Positions 44,359 through 54,746 of a stretch of DNA of 64,000 nt are shown in pieces. Every line of letters starts with the position of its first letter. Within the stretch, counting starts at the first letter, position 1. The notes beneath the pieces were generated by a model. It was not told where the DNA came from and ran no database searches. It was given only the letters and a program-made list of their open reading frames with translations. A program made the position numbers and the translations under genes. Location: contig CALJHN010000002.1 of assembly GCA_938075455.1 (NCBI GenBank), forward strand, positions 1 to 64,000. Direction: 5' to 3'. The stretch comes from an uncultured Flavobacteriales bacterium. Its GTDB lineage: Bacteria; Bacteroidota; Bacteroidia; Flavobacteriales_D; Parvicellaceae.

Positions 44359-47300
44359 TTAAAGATTATTTTTTTCTAAATAATTAACCATATTTGATTT
44401 ATTAATAGAGTAACCCAAAAATCCATCTAACTGACTAATCTCATGTAATAACTCATTAGATACATTGGACATAAACTTTCTTGAATTTAAGGTTACATAG
44501 GAAAAAGATTCTGAATCTAATAGTTCAAAAATAATTTGTTTTTTTCCTTTGTACTTTCCCATTAATTTTTCTAATTCATTGATTTGTTCCGTCTTTAAAC
44601 TTTCATAATCCCATTTTAAATACAACGAATTGGACAATTTGTCTCGAATATCATCTAAAACATCAATTTGTTGAATTCTATATTCCTTTTGAAATTCATC
44701 TGACTTATAATATTTTGGACGCTGTTGAACCTTTCCCTTGATATGTAAAAAATTACCAGGCACCAAAAAATGCATAAATTTTAAATACTGTTCTCCGAAA
44801 AGCCTAAACTCCATTTGACCTTCCATATCCTGAAGCTCTAAGACCCCATACTTAGTTCCTCTTCTGCTTTCTAAATTAGCAGCACTACTAACTAATCCAA
44901 TAAAAGAAAATTCTCTCTCTGGAAGCTCTTGGAGATTTTCGTTGAGAACTTTTAAATTAATATCACAGAAATATTTTAGTTCTAATAGATAGTCTTGTAA
45001 TGGATGTCCTGAAATATAAATGCCTACTACCTCTTTTTCTTTTGTCAAAAGCTCAAAATTACTCCATTGTTCTGTTGGTGGAATTTCCGGCTCAGCCAGT
45101 TCAAGAGATTCACCAATAGCATCAAACATATTTACCTGTTGAGAATTACTTTTGGACTGAAAAGCTTGACCAAACTTTAGTAATTTTTCTACAAATGAGA
45201 CTTGTTTTTCATCTACATTAAAAAATTGAGCACGATGAAAATTATTAAATGAATCAAATGCTCCTGCCATAGCTAAACTTTCAATTACTCTTTTATTACA
45301 GTCTTTAAGGCTAACCCTTTTAATAAAATCAAAAATTGTATTGAATTTTCCAGTCTCTTTTCGAATGGAAGAAATATTTTTAACTGGGCCCTCTCCAACC
45401 CCTTTTACAGCGCCAAGACCAAACCTAATTTCCCCTTTTTCATTTACTGCAAACTTATACCAACTTTCATTGACATCTGGCCCTAGTACTTTCAATCCCA
45501 TTCTATTGCACTCTTTCATAAAAAAAGTAACAGATTTTATATCGTTCATATTATTGCTAAGTACTGAAGCCATATATTCTGCAGGGTAATTTGCTTTTAA
45601 ATATGCCGTTTGGTAAGCAATTAAAGCATAACAAGTACTATGTGACTTATTAAATGCATAGGATGCAAACTTCTCCCAATCTTTCCATATTTTTTCTAAA
45701 ATTTCAGTATCGTGGCCCCTTTCTTGACCTTGTGAAAGAAATTGTGGCTTCATCTTGTTTAGTAAGTCTACTTTTTTCTTACCCATTGCTTTTCTTAAAG
45801 TATCTGCCTCTCCCTTAGAAAAACCAGCTAACTCTTGTGACAATAGCATAACCTGTTCTTGATAAACTGTAATTCCGTAAGTTTCTTTTAAAAAATCTTC
45901 CATTACCGGCAAATCGTATTCTATTTTCTCATTGCCATGCTTCCGTTTGATAAAACTTGGTATGTATTCAATAGGACCTGGTCTGTAAAGCGCATTCATT
46001 GCAATTAAATCTGAAAAAGCTGTTGGTCGCAATGATTTTAAATGTTTTTGCATTCCTGGAGATTCGTATTGGAAAATTCCAACAGTTTCTCCTCTTTGAA
46101 AAAGCTCATAGGTTTTAATATCGTCAAGTGGAATTTCATCTATATCAATAGATTTTCCTGACATCGCTTTTATAATTTTTATGGTGTCCTTAATTAAAGT
46201 CAGCGTTTTTAACCCAAGAAAATCCATTTTCAACAAACCCGCAGACTCTGCAACAGAATTGTCAAATTGAGTACACCACATTTCAGAATCTTTGGCCAAT
46301 GAAACAGGTACAAAATCTCTTATATCTGAAGGAGTGATTATAACTCCACATGCATGAATTCCTGTGTTTCTTAACGAGCCCTCAACTAGTTTTGCTTGTC
46401 TAATAACTTCTCCTTCAATTCCTTCCTCCTCCAATTTATTAATTAGTTCTTCTGCATTTTTTAATTGATCAGGTGAGATATTACTTTTTACATCTTGTTT
46501 ATTCCAACTAAATAATTTATTCAATTTTACATCAGGAACCAACTTTGCCAACCTATCTGTCTGCTGCAAAGGCAAGTCCAAAACTCTTCCTGTGTCTCTT
46601 ATAGAAGATTTTGCAGCCATAGTACCATAAGTAATTATCTGGGCAACTTGACTAGAACCATATTTATCAATAACATATTGAATTACTCTTGATCTTCCTT
46701 CATCGTCAAAGTCAATATCAATATCCGGCAAAGAAACTCTATCTGGATTAAGAAATCTCTCAAAAAGGAGGTTGTACTTAATTGGATCAACATTAGTAAT
46801 CCCTATACAATAAGCAACAGCAGAACCAGCTGCCGAACCTCTTCCTGGGCCAACTGAAACGTTCATATCTTTTGCTGCTGAACAAAAGTCTTGTACAATT
46901 AAGAAATAACCCGGATAGCCTGTTTTTCTAATAATTTCTAACTCAAAATCTAATCTTTCTTTGATTTCGTCTGATAATTCTGGGTATCTAACTTTAGCAC
47001 CTTGGTAAGTTAAATGTCTCAAATAATTGTTTTCTCCATTTTTAAGAGAAGCATCCTCAAGATCTTTCGGATCCTTAAATTCATCGGGGATTTCAAACTC
47101 AGGTAACAATACTTCAGAAGCCAAACGATAAGATTCACATTTAGCAACTATTTCATTGGTGTTTATTATGGAATCAGGAATATCAGAAAATAAGGATTTC
47201 ATTTCATGCTGAGATTTAAAGTAATATTCAGTATTTAAAAAACCAAACCTAAAACCTCTTCCTCTACCAATAGGAGTTGATTTTCTTTCACCATCCTTAA

Positions 47301-48804
47301 TACACAACAGCACGTCATGGGCATCAGCATCGTCCTTATTTAAATAGTGAGTATTGTTGGATGCAAAATATTTAATAGAATGTTTTTTGGCAAATCTTAG
47401 TAAAACCTCATTCACTTTTTCCTCCTCCTCCAAACCATGTCTAACAATTTCTATATAAAAATCATCTTTAAAGTTATCTTTCCACCACAAAAGTGACTCC
47501 TCCGCCTTTTGTTCCCCTTCATTTAATATTAATTGGGCTATTTCTCCATACAATCCACCTGTGGTTACAATCAAATCATTGGAATATTCTAAAATAATGT
47601 TTTTATCTATTCTGGGGACATAATAAAACCCTTCAATAAATCCGATGGAAGAAAGCTTAATTAAGTTTTGATATCCCTTTTTATTTTTGGCTAAAAAAGG
47701 AACTTGATAACCATTATTTTTATAAGTTTTGTCTTTCCTATCCGGGCAAACTTGGAACTCACACCCAACAATTGGAAGAATTTTTTTTCTTTCTAAATCT
47801 TGGATTTCTATTTCTGAAATATTAGATTTTTTTTTAGCCTCTTCAATTTTTTTGTCAATGGATTGGTTATGTTTAAAACCCGTTTCAACAAATTGAAATG
47901 CCCCCATCATATTCCCAGAATCAGAAAAAGCTACTGCAGGCATTCTAAACTCTACCGCTTTTTCAATTAGAGTTTTTACATCAATGGTAGATTGAAGTAC
48001 AGAAAATTGAGTTTTGTTATGAAGATGGGAAAAGGGAACATCTTTTAAATGGGAAATGTCTTCTTTAGGAACTATAGCTTTACTGACGTCAGATTTTTTT
48101 TTCTCTACAAGAGCTTTGCTTTGTTTAGATAAATTAACATGTTTAATTCCCGCAAGCGTAAATTCAGACGTATTCTTTACAAAAAAATCGGCATATTTTT
48201 CATCATCTAAATAAAGATCTGATTTTTGAAAAGATCCTTTTCTAATAAGTTCAAAAAAACATCTAGCTGTTGCCTCAACATCTGCCGTAGCATTGTGCGC
48301 TTCTTTAAAAGGCACTTTAAATAAGCACTGATGAAGCTCAGATAGAGTTGGATATTTAAATTTACCTCCTCTTCCGCCTGGTAGTTTACATAAAAATGCT
48401 GACTTTTCTGTACAGGTGTCAAGTACCGGCATTTTTAGCCATTCATTGTCATAACCTAGTCTATGGAACTCCGATCCGACGATATTCAAATCAAACTTCA
48501 GGTTTTGTCCAACCAAAACCTCTGTTTTGGTTAAAACATTTTTAAAAGAATTTAATACCTCTTTTAATGATTCTCCCTTAGTTTTAGCCAATGCAGTAGA
48601 TATGCCATGAATTTTTTCAGATTGATAAGGAATATCGTAACCATCTGGAATAATTAAAAAATCATTGTGCTCTATTAATGTCCCATCATAATCATGAAGC
48701 TGCCAGGCGATTTGAACACATCTAGGCCAATTGTCTAAATCGGTGATTGGCGCATTAAACTTTTTGGGTAAGCCTGTGGTTTCGGTATCAAAAATTAGGT
48801 ACAT
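44359..48804 (-). CDS. dnaE: DNA polymerase III alpha subunit with fused DnaQ-type exonuclease
   Basis: Replicative polymerase of 1481 residues. The N-terminal 190 residues are a DEDD exonuclease: DTETTG at 7–12, GQNLKFD near residue 98, and HNATADVEATARCF near residue 168 retain the catalytic positions. A PHP domain begins near residue 255 with HLHNKTQFSV, followed by the catalytic palm with PGRGSAAGS and PDIDIDFDDEGR near residue 670, HhH and OB-fold regions. The exonuclease fusion is usual in Flavobacteriia. In the PHP domain, residues that bind metal in active forms are altered (HLHNKT, SDSGN), implying proofreading resides in the exonuclease. Confidence 0.96.
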   Translation of the reverse strand: MYLIFDTETTGLPKKFNAPITDLDNWPRCVQIAWQLHDYDGTLIEHNDFLIIPDGYDIPYQSEKIHGISTALAKTKGESLKEVLNSFKNVLTKTEVLVGQNLKFDLNIVGSEFHRLGYDNEWLKMPVLDTCTEKSAFLCKLPGGRGGKFKYPTLSELHQCLFKVPFKEAHNATADVEATARCFFELIRKGSFQKSDLYLDDEKYADFFVKNTSEFTLAGIKHVNLSKQSKALVEKKKSDVSKAIVPKEDISHLKDVPFSHLHNKTQFSVLQSTIDVKTLIEKAVEFRMPAVAFSDSGNMMGAFQFVETGFKHNQSIDKKIEEAKKKSNISEIEIQDLERKKILPIVGCEFQVCPDRKDKTYKNNGYQVPFLAKNKKGYQNLIKLSSIGFIEGFYYVPRIDKNIILEYSNDLIVTTGGLYGEIAQLILNEGEQKAEESLLWWKDNFKDDFYIEIVRHGLEEEEKVNEVLLRFAKKHSIKYFASNNTHYLNKDDADAHDVLLCIKDGERKSTPIGRGRGFRFGFLNTEYYFKSQHEMKSLFSDIPDSIINTNEIVAKCESYRLASEVLLPEFEIPDEFKDPKDLEDASLKNGENNYLRHLTYQGAKVRYPELSDEIKERLDFELEIIRKTGYPGYFLIVQDFCSAAKDMNVSVGPGRGSAAGSAVAYCIGITNVDPIKYNLLFERFLNPDRVSLPDIDIDFDDEGRSRVIQYVIDKYGSSQVAQIITYGTMAAKSSIRDTGRVLDLPLQQTDRLAKLVPDVKLNKLFSWNKQDVKSNISPDQLKNAEELINKLEEEGIEGEVIRQAKLVEGSLRNTGIHACGVIITPSDIRDFVPVSLAKDSEMWCTQFDNSVAESAGLLKMDFLGLKTLTLIKDTIKIIKAMSGKSIDIDEIPLDDIKTYELFQRGETVGIFQYESPGMQKHLKSLRPTAFSDLIAMNALYRPGPIEYIPSFIKRKHGNEKIEYDLPVMEDFLKETYGITVYQEQVMLLSQELAGFSKGEADTLRKAMGKKKVDLLNKMKPQFLSQGQERGHDTEILEKIWKDWEKFASYAFNKSHSTCYALIAYQTAYLKANYPAEYMASVLSNNMNDIKSVTFFMKECNRMGLKVLGPDVNESWYKFAVNEKGEIRFGLGAVKGVGEGPVKNISSIRKETGKFNTIFDFIKRVSLKDCNKRVIESLAMAGAFDSFNNFHRAQFFNVDEKQVSFVEKLLKFGQAFQSKSNSQQVNMFDAIGESLELAEPEIPPTEQWSNFELLTKEKEVVGIYISGHPLQDYLLELKYFCDINLKVLNENLQELPEREFSFIGLVSSAANLESRRGTKYGVLELQDMEGQMEFRLFGEQYLKFMHFLVPGNFLHIKGKVQQRPKYYKSDEFQKEYRIQQIDVLDDIRDKLSNSLYLKWDYESLKTEQINELEKLMGKYKGKKQIIFELLDSESFSYVTLNSRKFMSNVSNELLHEISQLDGFLGYSINKSNMVNYLEKNNL

Positions 48805-48874
48805 ATATTAGAATCTCCATCTAATGTAAAAAGTACTTGGAATTATATAAAAAATTGTTGAAAACTTTAATATC

Positions 48875-49915
48875 TTAAAAAGTACTAGATTGAGAATATC
48901 GCCTCCATTTATTAAGTACATCTTCAAAATACCCAGGTAACTCACTTTCATAAATTAAGTCTTTTTTAAGAGTTGGATGGTAAAACCCAAGTGACTTTGC
49001 ATGAAGAGCTTGTCCTGGTAATAGCTTAAAACAATTTTCTACAAATTGCTTGTATTTTGTAAAGCTTGTTCCTTTTACAATTTTATCTCCTCCGTATTCT
49101 AAATCATTAAAAAGCGGATGTCCAATATATTTCATATGTGCCCTTATTTGATGTGTTCTGCCTGTTTCAAGCCTGCATTCAATTAACGTAACATAACCAA
49201 ACCTTTCAATTACTTTGTAATGTGTAACGGCATGCTTTCCATGATCTTTTTCGGGATAACAGGTCATTAGTTTTCTATTTTTTAAAGACCTACCTAAATA
49301 TAAATCAACTGTTCCTTCCTCATTTTCAACATCTCCCCAAACCAGTGCATGATATCTTCTTTTAGTAGTTCTATCAAAAAATTGCTTAGCCAAATTGGTT
49401 AAAGTATTCTCTGTCTTAGCTATAACCATTATACCTGTAGTATGTTTGTCTAATCGATGAACCAATCCTGGACGACCAAAATAATCGGATGGTAATTCCG
49501 GTAATTTTTCAAAATGGTATAACAATGCATTTACTAAAGTACCATCGTAATTTCCATATCCTGGATGAACCACCATATCAGCAGATTTATTAACCAAACA
49601 TAATTGGTCATCTTCATAAATAATATCAACAGGAATATCTTGTGGAATTAGTTCTAGTTGCCTAACTGGATAAGGTAACACTATAGAAACTTCATCTTTT
49701 GGCTTTATCTTATAATTTGGCTTTACTGTTGATTTGTTAACTAGAATATTTCCATTATGAGCAGCAATTTGAATTTTGTTTCTAGATGTATTGGCAATTC
49801 GATCCATTAAAAACTTATCAATTCTTAATTTTTCTTGACCATTATCAGCTATAAAATTATAGTGTTCAAATAGCTCTTCCTCCTGATCATCAATATTTTT
49901 AACTTCCTTTGTCAT
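48875..49915 (-). CDS. rluD: 23S rRNA pseudouridine synthase, RluD-like
   Basis: RNA-modifying enzyme of 346 residues. An S4-like domain (KLRIDKFLMDRIANTSRNKIQ, about 30–95) precedes the synthase domain. The catalytic aspartate is in the hallmark GLVHRLDKHTTGIMVIAKT near residue 150, and ETGRTHQIRAHMKYIGHPLFND is near residue 250. RluD-type enzymes modify helix 69 of 23S rRNA. The start overlaps the upstream T9SS-protein stop by one base, placing it last of three linked genes. Confidence 0.93.
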   Translation of the reverse strand: MTKEVKNIDDQEEELFEHYNFIADNGQEKLRIDKFLMDRIANTSRNKIQIAAHNGNILVNKSTVKPNYKIKPKDEVSIVLPYPVRQLELIPQDIPVDIIYEDDQLCLVNKSADMVVHPGYGNYDGTLVNALLYHFEKLPELPSDYFGRPGLVHRLDKHTTGIMVIAKTENTLTNLAKQFFDRTTKRRYHALVWGDVENEEGTVDLYLGRSLKNRKLMTCYPEKDHGKHAVTHYKVIERFGYVTLIECRLETGRTHQIRAHMKYIGHPLFNDLEYGGDKIVKGTSFTKYKQFVENCFKLLPGQALHAKSLGFYHPTLKKDLIYESELPGYFEDVLNKWRRYSQSSTF

Positions 49916-52158
49916 TAACGGTGTTGGACAATTAGTTTTTCAACTTTAATTTCTCCATTTTTAAATTTAAACTTTAACAGATAAATCCCATTGAATAAAT
50001 TTTCAACTTTAAAAGAGTTTTCATGGCTCATATCTAAACTATTTACCATTCTTCCGTTCAAATCGTAAATTTCAACACTACCAATATCTTTATTAGAAAT
50101 TAGGACTAAATCATCCGCAGGATTTGGGTAAAAGGAAATAGTTTCCTTTTTTCTAAATAAGTCAGAATAGTTCACAACATTATCCATTGGAGAAACAAAA
50201 ACAGGACGCATCATGAGCGCACCATCAAAAATGGTGTTTTGAAAACCCGAACCTAAATTGTAAAATATATCAAGTTTTCTATTAATATTTTTATCAAAAC
50301 CTATATTTAATCTTGAAGATGAAGTCTGTTTCCAGCCAATATAAAATGTATCACTTACAGCAACTAATGAGGGTAACTCATATTCAAAAAATCCATTCAA
50401 ACCTGAGTTATACTCTGGATAGTAAAGCTCGGGGAAATCAAAATCGTCTGTAGTATAGATCAAACTTCCTGGAGACCCTAAACTATCGTCCCAAATTTGA
50501 AGAAAAAATGGATCATTAGACGCATCATTTACAGAGGGTGAAAAATGTATTTTAATGCTTTTTAAGGTATCTGTTCCAATACCATCTAAAATTGAATACC
50601 TATAGGCCAATTCTACTCCATTTCCTATTAAACCATAAGCGGCTTCTGCAGAACCATCGTCGTAAGAATAATAATTTTGAAATGACTGATAGTGTAAAAT
50701 GGTATCATTCTCACTTAATCTTTCTGGTGTTGTATTAGTAGATAAATAAAATCTGTAAGTGTAATCTACAAAAGTATCAGTAAGAGAAGTATTAAGCTCA
50801 ATAGTCGATCCAAAATCATAAAACATATCAAAATAACTTAACTCCGGGACATTTAGAACAGTAGCTGAATATGGAAATGATGATTGTAATATGTTTTCAT
50901 AAAATAAATCCATAGAACAAGGCTGTAATAATTTAGGGTTGTCTGAGGAATTATATGTGGGGATTATAATATCCTTTAGAAGTATGTCAGAACTTGTGTT
51001 TTTAAAATGTTTCCAAGGAACCGAACTATAATTGTCTAGCATGGAAACAGGTGGGGATGTGAATGCCCAATCTTGCATTAGTGTATCGTATAAAGAACGA
51101 CTTTCATTCAAATAAACATAGTCAAGATTCCAGTGATCTAAACTTCCATTTAGACTTCCGTAAGATTTAAATCTAAATCTAAATCCATCTTGAAAATATT
51201 TTGAGGAATCAAGTAATATGTGCTCATAATACCACTGATCGCTGTCAAAACCGTTGGTTGACCAAATTGAATTCCAATCTTGGTCAGAAGGATTATAAAA
51301 TTCTAATATCAGTGAATCATCTGAGTCCGGGGTTTCACCATATCCTCCAGCTTGAAAATAGAAAGATAAATATAAAGAATCACTAATATCTTTATCTCCT
51401 AAAAAGATTGGTTTAGAAGTTAATTGATCTGACCAGTCAGTAGCTCCGGTAGTCCAATCATATGGTTTTCCAGAGGAGTTTAATCCATCAAAAGTAACTA
51501 CACCAAGAGTCCAAGGATTCTTAGGATAATTGTAATTTAAGAAGACATCGTTATCTAACCAGATTTTATTTAAGTCTTGAATTTCAGGATAAACAAAATA
51601 TAAAGAAATAGAATCTTGACTGTAATCTGATGAAGGATTGGCAAAAGTTATATCAGGACTAGCAGTTGTCCAAAGTGAATCAATTATAGTAACATTTGGC
51701 CATAAAATTATTGTATCATTGGTAATAGGGTAATAGAAAAGATTATTTATAATTAAAGTATCAGGATCGTTTTGAATTGTTAACATAATTAGAGTATCGA
51801 TTCCGTTAGAATTTATGCTGTCATAAGTATAGGTAAATGTTGGAGAAGACATGTAGGAATTTGTAATAGGAACCAAACTTCCATCTAAAAAAAACAAATA
51901 ATTCCACGAAGAATCTGAAATATTAGGACCACTAGTATCGGTTTTATATACTTTAAATTTATTGGTAGAAAAATCATCAATTAATGGCAGACTAAGGGTA
52001 TCTGTCAAATAAATGAAATCAAAATTCTCAATGGACTGTGTTCTCTTGGGAGAAGGAATATCAAACAATGACATATTGGTTCTCAGAGGTTGGAGACTTT
52101 CCTGAGAAATTAGAAAGAATGGAATTAAAAAGAAAGAAAGCGAAAAAAAATTTTTCAA
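49915..52158 (-). CDS. Large T9SS type A sorted protein
   Basis: Secreted protein of 747 residues. The TTG start at 52158 overlaps the PASTA-gene stop by four bases and gives a good signal peptide (MKNFFSLSFFLIPFFLISQ); the first ATG is beyond it. The body is beta-rich, with repeated Asp/Ser/Asn and tyrosine-rich strands, without an obvious enzymatic motif; parts resemble jelly-roll modules (LYLSFYFQAGGYGETPDSDD; LDHWNLDYVYLN). The C-terminus is a type A sorting domain (SFYPNPADDLVLIS, VEIYDLNGRMV, LFNGIYLLKF). A T9SS client placed between two housekeeping genes. Confidence 0.82.
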   Translation of the reverse strand: MKNFFSLSFFLIPFFLISQESLQPLRTNMSLFDIPSPKRTQSIENFDFIYLTDTLSLPLIDDFSTNKFKVYKTDTSGPNISDSSWNYLFFLDGSLVPITNSYMSSPTFTYTYDSINSNGIDTLIMLTIQNDPDTLIINNLFYYPITNDTIILWPNVTIIDSLWTTASPDITFANPSSDYSQDSISLYFVYPEIQDLNKIWLDNDVFLNYNYPKNPWTLGVVTFDGLNSSGKPYDWTTGATDWSDQLTSKPIFLGDKDISDSLYLSFYFQAGGYGETPDSDDSLILEFYNPSDQDWNSIWSTNGFDSDQWYYEHILLDSSKYFQDGFRFRFKSYGSLNGSLDHWNLDYVYLNESRSLYDTLMQDWAFTSPPVSMLDNYSSVPWKHFKNTSSDILLKDIIIPTYNSSDNPKLLQPCSMDLFYENILQSSFPYSATVLNVPELSYFDMFYDFGSTIELNTSLTDTFVDYTYRFYLSTNTTPERLSENDTILHYQSFQNYYSYDDGSAEAAYGLIGNGVELAYRYSILDGIGTDTLKSIKIHFSPSVNDASNDPFFLQIWDDSLGSPGSLIYTTDDFDFPELYYPEYNSGLNGFFEYELPSLVAVSDTFYIGWKQTSSSRLNIGFDKNINRKLDIFYNLGSGFQNTIFDGALMMRPVFVSPMDNVVNYSDLFRKKETISFYPNPADDLVLISNKDIGSVEIYDLNGRMVNSLDMSHENSFKVENLFNGIYLLKFKFKNGEIKVEKLIVQHR

Positions 52159-53000
52159 ATATTATAGTTTAATCCTACGGTATCTTTGACATAAATACTA
52201 TCCAACGGAGTGGAAAGATTTGCATCTATTATTACTAAACTTCCAATTGGAATTAAGGATTTGTTATCAGTTTTTGGGAATGGATATTGATTGAAAATTA
52301 CTGCACGATTTGAGTCCTCAAAATTTAAAATAGAATCATTGTAATGAATTTCAAGTTCCAATCCTATTTCACTTGCTTTATTGTTTGCTAAATAGATATT
52401 CATTCCTCTGAAATCAGGTAATTCAATTGGCTTCCCTTTATCGCCAGATCCGTAAATTAATTTTAAAGATGACCCTTTTATTAGTTTTCTTCCAGCTTTA
52501 ACAATCTCATCTTCGAACCTAATTTCAAGTACTTTGTCTCTATCTTTATGATTTCTCATTTCTAAATCAACCTTAAACCCAAGTCTTTCCAATTTTGATT
52601 TGCCAATATTTTTAGAATTAACATTGGACATTAAATCTGGTATGGTTCTATAAATTTCTTGTTTTTTTACAACAGTTAAGTATAGGTTTCTTTTGGGCTT
52701 GATATAATTTGGAAAGTTATCTGAATGTGGTTTTGGATCTTGTTGGATAATCATTCCCATTGGATGATTTTCAGAATATATGGAATCTCGTATTTCATAC
52801 CTTAATTCTAATTTTTCTAAGGTGTCATTTAAATTATTGATTTGAAAGCCTAATAAATTGGGTACTTCAATTTTAATATTGTGGTTGGTGTATTTATCTA
52901 AATTATGCATTGTATAATAGAAAACTCCGTATAAAGTTGCAATTGCCAAAAGGAAATTAATCCAGAAAAATTTTGAAAATATAAATCTTATTATTTTCAT
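52155..53000 (-). CDS. PASTA-domain membrane protein
   Basis: Protein of 281 residues with one N-terminal transmembrane helix (about 12–31) and three PASTA-type repeats outside the membrane: VPNLLGFQINNL near residue 45, IPDLMSNVNSKN near residue 120, and LPDFRGMNIYLAN near residue 200. PASTA repeats bind peptidoglycan stems or beta-lactams in kinases and penicillin-binding proteins; here there is no kinase or transpeptidase domain. In Bacteroidota such a gene commonly precedes rluD. A −7 element lies 41 bases upstream. Confidence 0.85.
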   Translation of the reverse strand: MKIIRFIFSKFFWINFLLAIATLYGVFYYTMHNLDKYTNHNIKIEVPNLLGFQINNLNDTLEKLELRYEIRDSIYSENHPMGMIIQQDPKPHSDNFPNYIKPKRNLYLTVVKKQEIYRTIPDLMSNVNSKNIGKSKLERLGFKVDLEMRNHKDRDKVLEIRFEDEIVKAGRKLIKGSSLKLIYGSGDKGKPIELPDFRGMNIYLANNKASEIGLELEIHYNDSILNFEDSNRAVIFNQYPFPKTDNKSLIPIGSLVIIDANLSTPLDSIYVKDTVGLNYNI

Positions 53001-53040
53001 TTATTACTTTTTAAGTTTTCTAAACTCAATACCATAACGA

Positions 53041-53048
53041 CAAAAATA
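53041..53048 (-). promoter_or_regulatory. −7 promoter element of the PASTA–T9SS–rluD operon
   Basis: Minus strand reads TATTTTTG, an exact TAnnTTTG match and identical to the rpsA element, giving a leader of about 34 bases. Confidence 0.55.
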
Positions 53049-53165
53049 TTTAATTATTCTTTTAAAATCGTATATCACAAAATAATAAGATAATTTAATT
53101 ATGTTGAAAATGAAAAAATTAAATCTATATAGAAGTATTTGTACTTTTACGTGAGATTAAATCAA

Positions 53166-54743
53166 ATGAAAGAAAAGTCAATTTTATTTATAATTTCAAT
53201 TTTATTAATAAGTTGTAACAATTCTAAAAGAACAAAAGACTTTTTTTCTCCGTTGTATGGATTAAATTCGCCCACAATATCAAGCAATTATATTTCTGGA
53301 AGCTACAGTGAAGATTCCATTTTAGTTACATTCAAAACCGAGAGCAATTTAAATTTAAAATTGATTTATAATCTGGACACAATTACAGGATCTAACGAAA
53401 TAACTTACCATTTAAAAAAATTAGTTCCAAAACTCATTAATATACCAACAGCAATTGAAAACTACAGTAAATATGTAAATAATTGGAAAGCACCTATTGG
53501 TGAATTTTCCTCTTTTCATCAAGTTAAAGTGATTGCGCTAAAAAATAATAAAGTTGTGGATTCTTCTATCTATAATTATTTATTAGGCTTAAAATCTGAA
53601 CTTAAATTTTCAATAGTAAATTTAAAAGTAGATCCCAAAACTCTATTTGATCCTGAATTAGGATGCTATGTTCCGGGAAATAGCTTTATTAGAGAAAAAG
53701 ACCAAGCATCTGGAAATTTCTACAAATTTAAAAAGAGAAAACAAACTGGAGAGATTGAAATATTTAACAAAAATGAAATATTTTTAAAGGGCAGCTTTCC
53801 TTTTAGAATTCATGGATATATTACTCCCTTAGCTCCCCAAAAAAGCCTTAGATTTTACCTCAATAAAAAAAACAAAGTAAATACTCTTTTAGAGCTAGAT
53901 CATGAAATTGATAAAATTATTTTGAGATCTTCTTTTTCTGGTTGGGGAAACGAAATTTTTGTCGATGGTTGGATTTCTAAAATATGTAAAAATTTAAATG
54001 TAGATGTAATGAGCTACCAACCTGTTTTGGTCTATTTAAATGGAGAGTACTGGGGAATCCATGGATTGAGAGAGAGAATGGACTTAAAGGCAATTTCTAA
54101 TAAATATAAAATAAAAGAAAAAAAATTAATTGATGCAGATGATAAAGGATATTCTAAAAAAAAGGGATATGGTGATTTGAATAGTCTACTTCTTGAAATA
54201 AAGAAAAACCCAAAAACTAACTATAAAAAAATTGCAAAAAATTTCAATATTAGTTCTATTGTAGATTGGTTCATAATTGAACTATTCTTTCAAAATAATG
54301 ACTGGCCTTGCAACAATACTTTTTTTTGGAAAAAAAGAAAAGGCAATAAGCCTTGGAATGCTGTTTTGATAGATATGGATGCTTGTGTAGGAAATCCAGA
54401 ATTTAATATGTTTGATTATATCCAAAAAGATTGGTATCCAGCTTTAGGAGGAGAATTAATTAATTATTTACTAAAGCAAACTGAATTTGAGATGTTATTT
54501 ACTAAAAGAGTTAATTACCTTATTGAAAATGAACTTTCATCTAAAAACTTAATGGACAATCTTATAGAATTTAAAAAATCTTTTTCACCAATGGTTAAAG
54601 AACACTACAATAGATGGGGTTATGAAAATGGAATAAAAAAATATAAAAAGGGGTTAAATTCTCTAGAAAAATTTTGTCTGAATAGGCCAGAAAATTTTAA
54701 AAAAAATATGACTCAATACTTTAAAAATATTTCTAAACTTTAA
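53166..54743 (+). CDS. CotH-kinase-fold surface lipoprotein
   Basis: Lipoprotein of 525 residues from the ATG at 53166 (MKEKSILFIISILLISC; lipobox LISC). It has a CotH-type domain: FRIHGYITPLAPQKSLRFYLN near residue 215, the GIHGLRERMDLKA region near residue 300, and IDMDACVGN near residue 405, whose aspartate is the expected metal-binding position. CotH is an atypical protein kinase of spore coats; bacterial surface relatives are often found with DUF4956 and VTC-type polyphosphate polymerase genes. Those partners lie at 59823–62878. Three bases separate it from nadC. Confidence 0.82.
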   Translation: MKEKSILFIISILLISCNNSKRTKDFFSPLYGLNSPTISSNYISGSYSEDSILVTFKTESNLNLKLIYNLDTITGSNEITYHLKKLVPKLINIPTAIENYSKYVNNWKAPIGEFSSFHQVKVIALKNNKVVDSSIYNYLLGLKSELKFSIVNLKVDPKTLFDPELGCYVPGNSFIREKDQASGNFYKFKKRKQTGEIEIFNKNEIFLKGSFPFRIHGYITPLAPQKSLRFYLNKKNKVNTLLELDHEIDKIILRSSFSGWGNEIFVDGWISKICKNLNVDVMSYQPVLVYLNGEYWGIHGLRERMDLKAISNKYKIKEKKLIDADDKGYSKKKGYGDLNSLLLEIKKNPKTNYKKIAKNFNISSIVDWFIIELFFQNNDWPCNNTFFWKKRKGNKPWNAVLIDMDACVGNPEFNMFDYIQKDWYPALGGELINYLLKQTEFEMLFTKRVNYLIENELSSKNLMDNLIEFKKSFSPMVKEHYNRWGYENGIKKYKKGLNSLEKFCLNRPENFKKNMTQYFKNISKL

Positions 54744-54746
54744 ATT

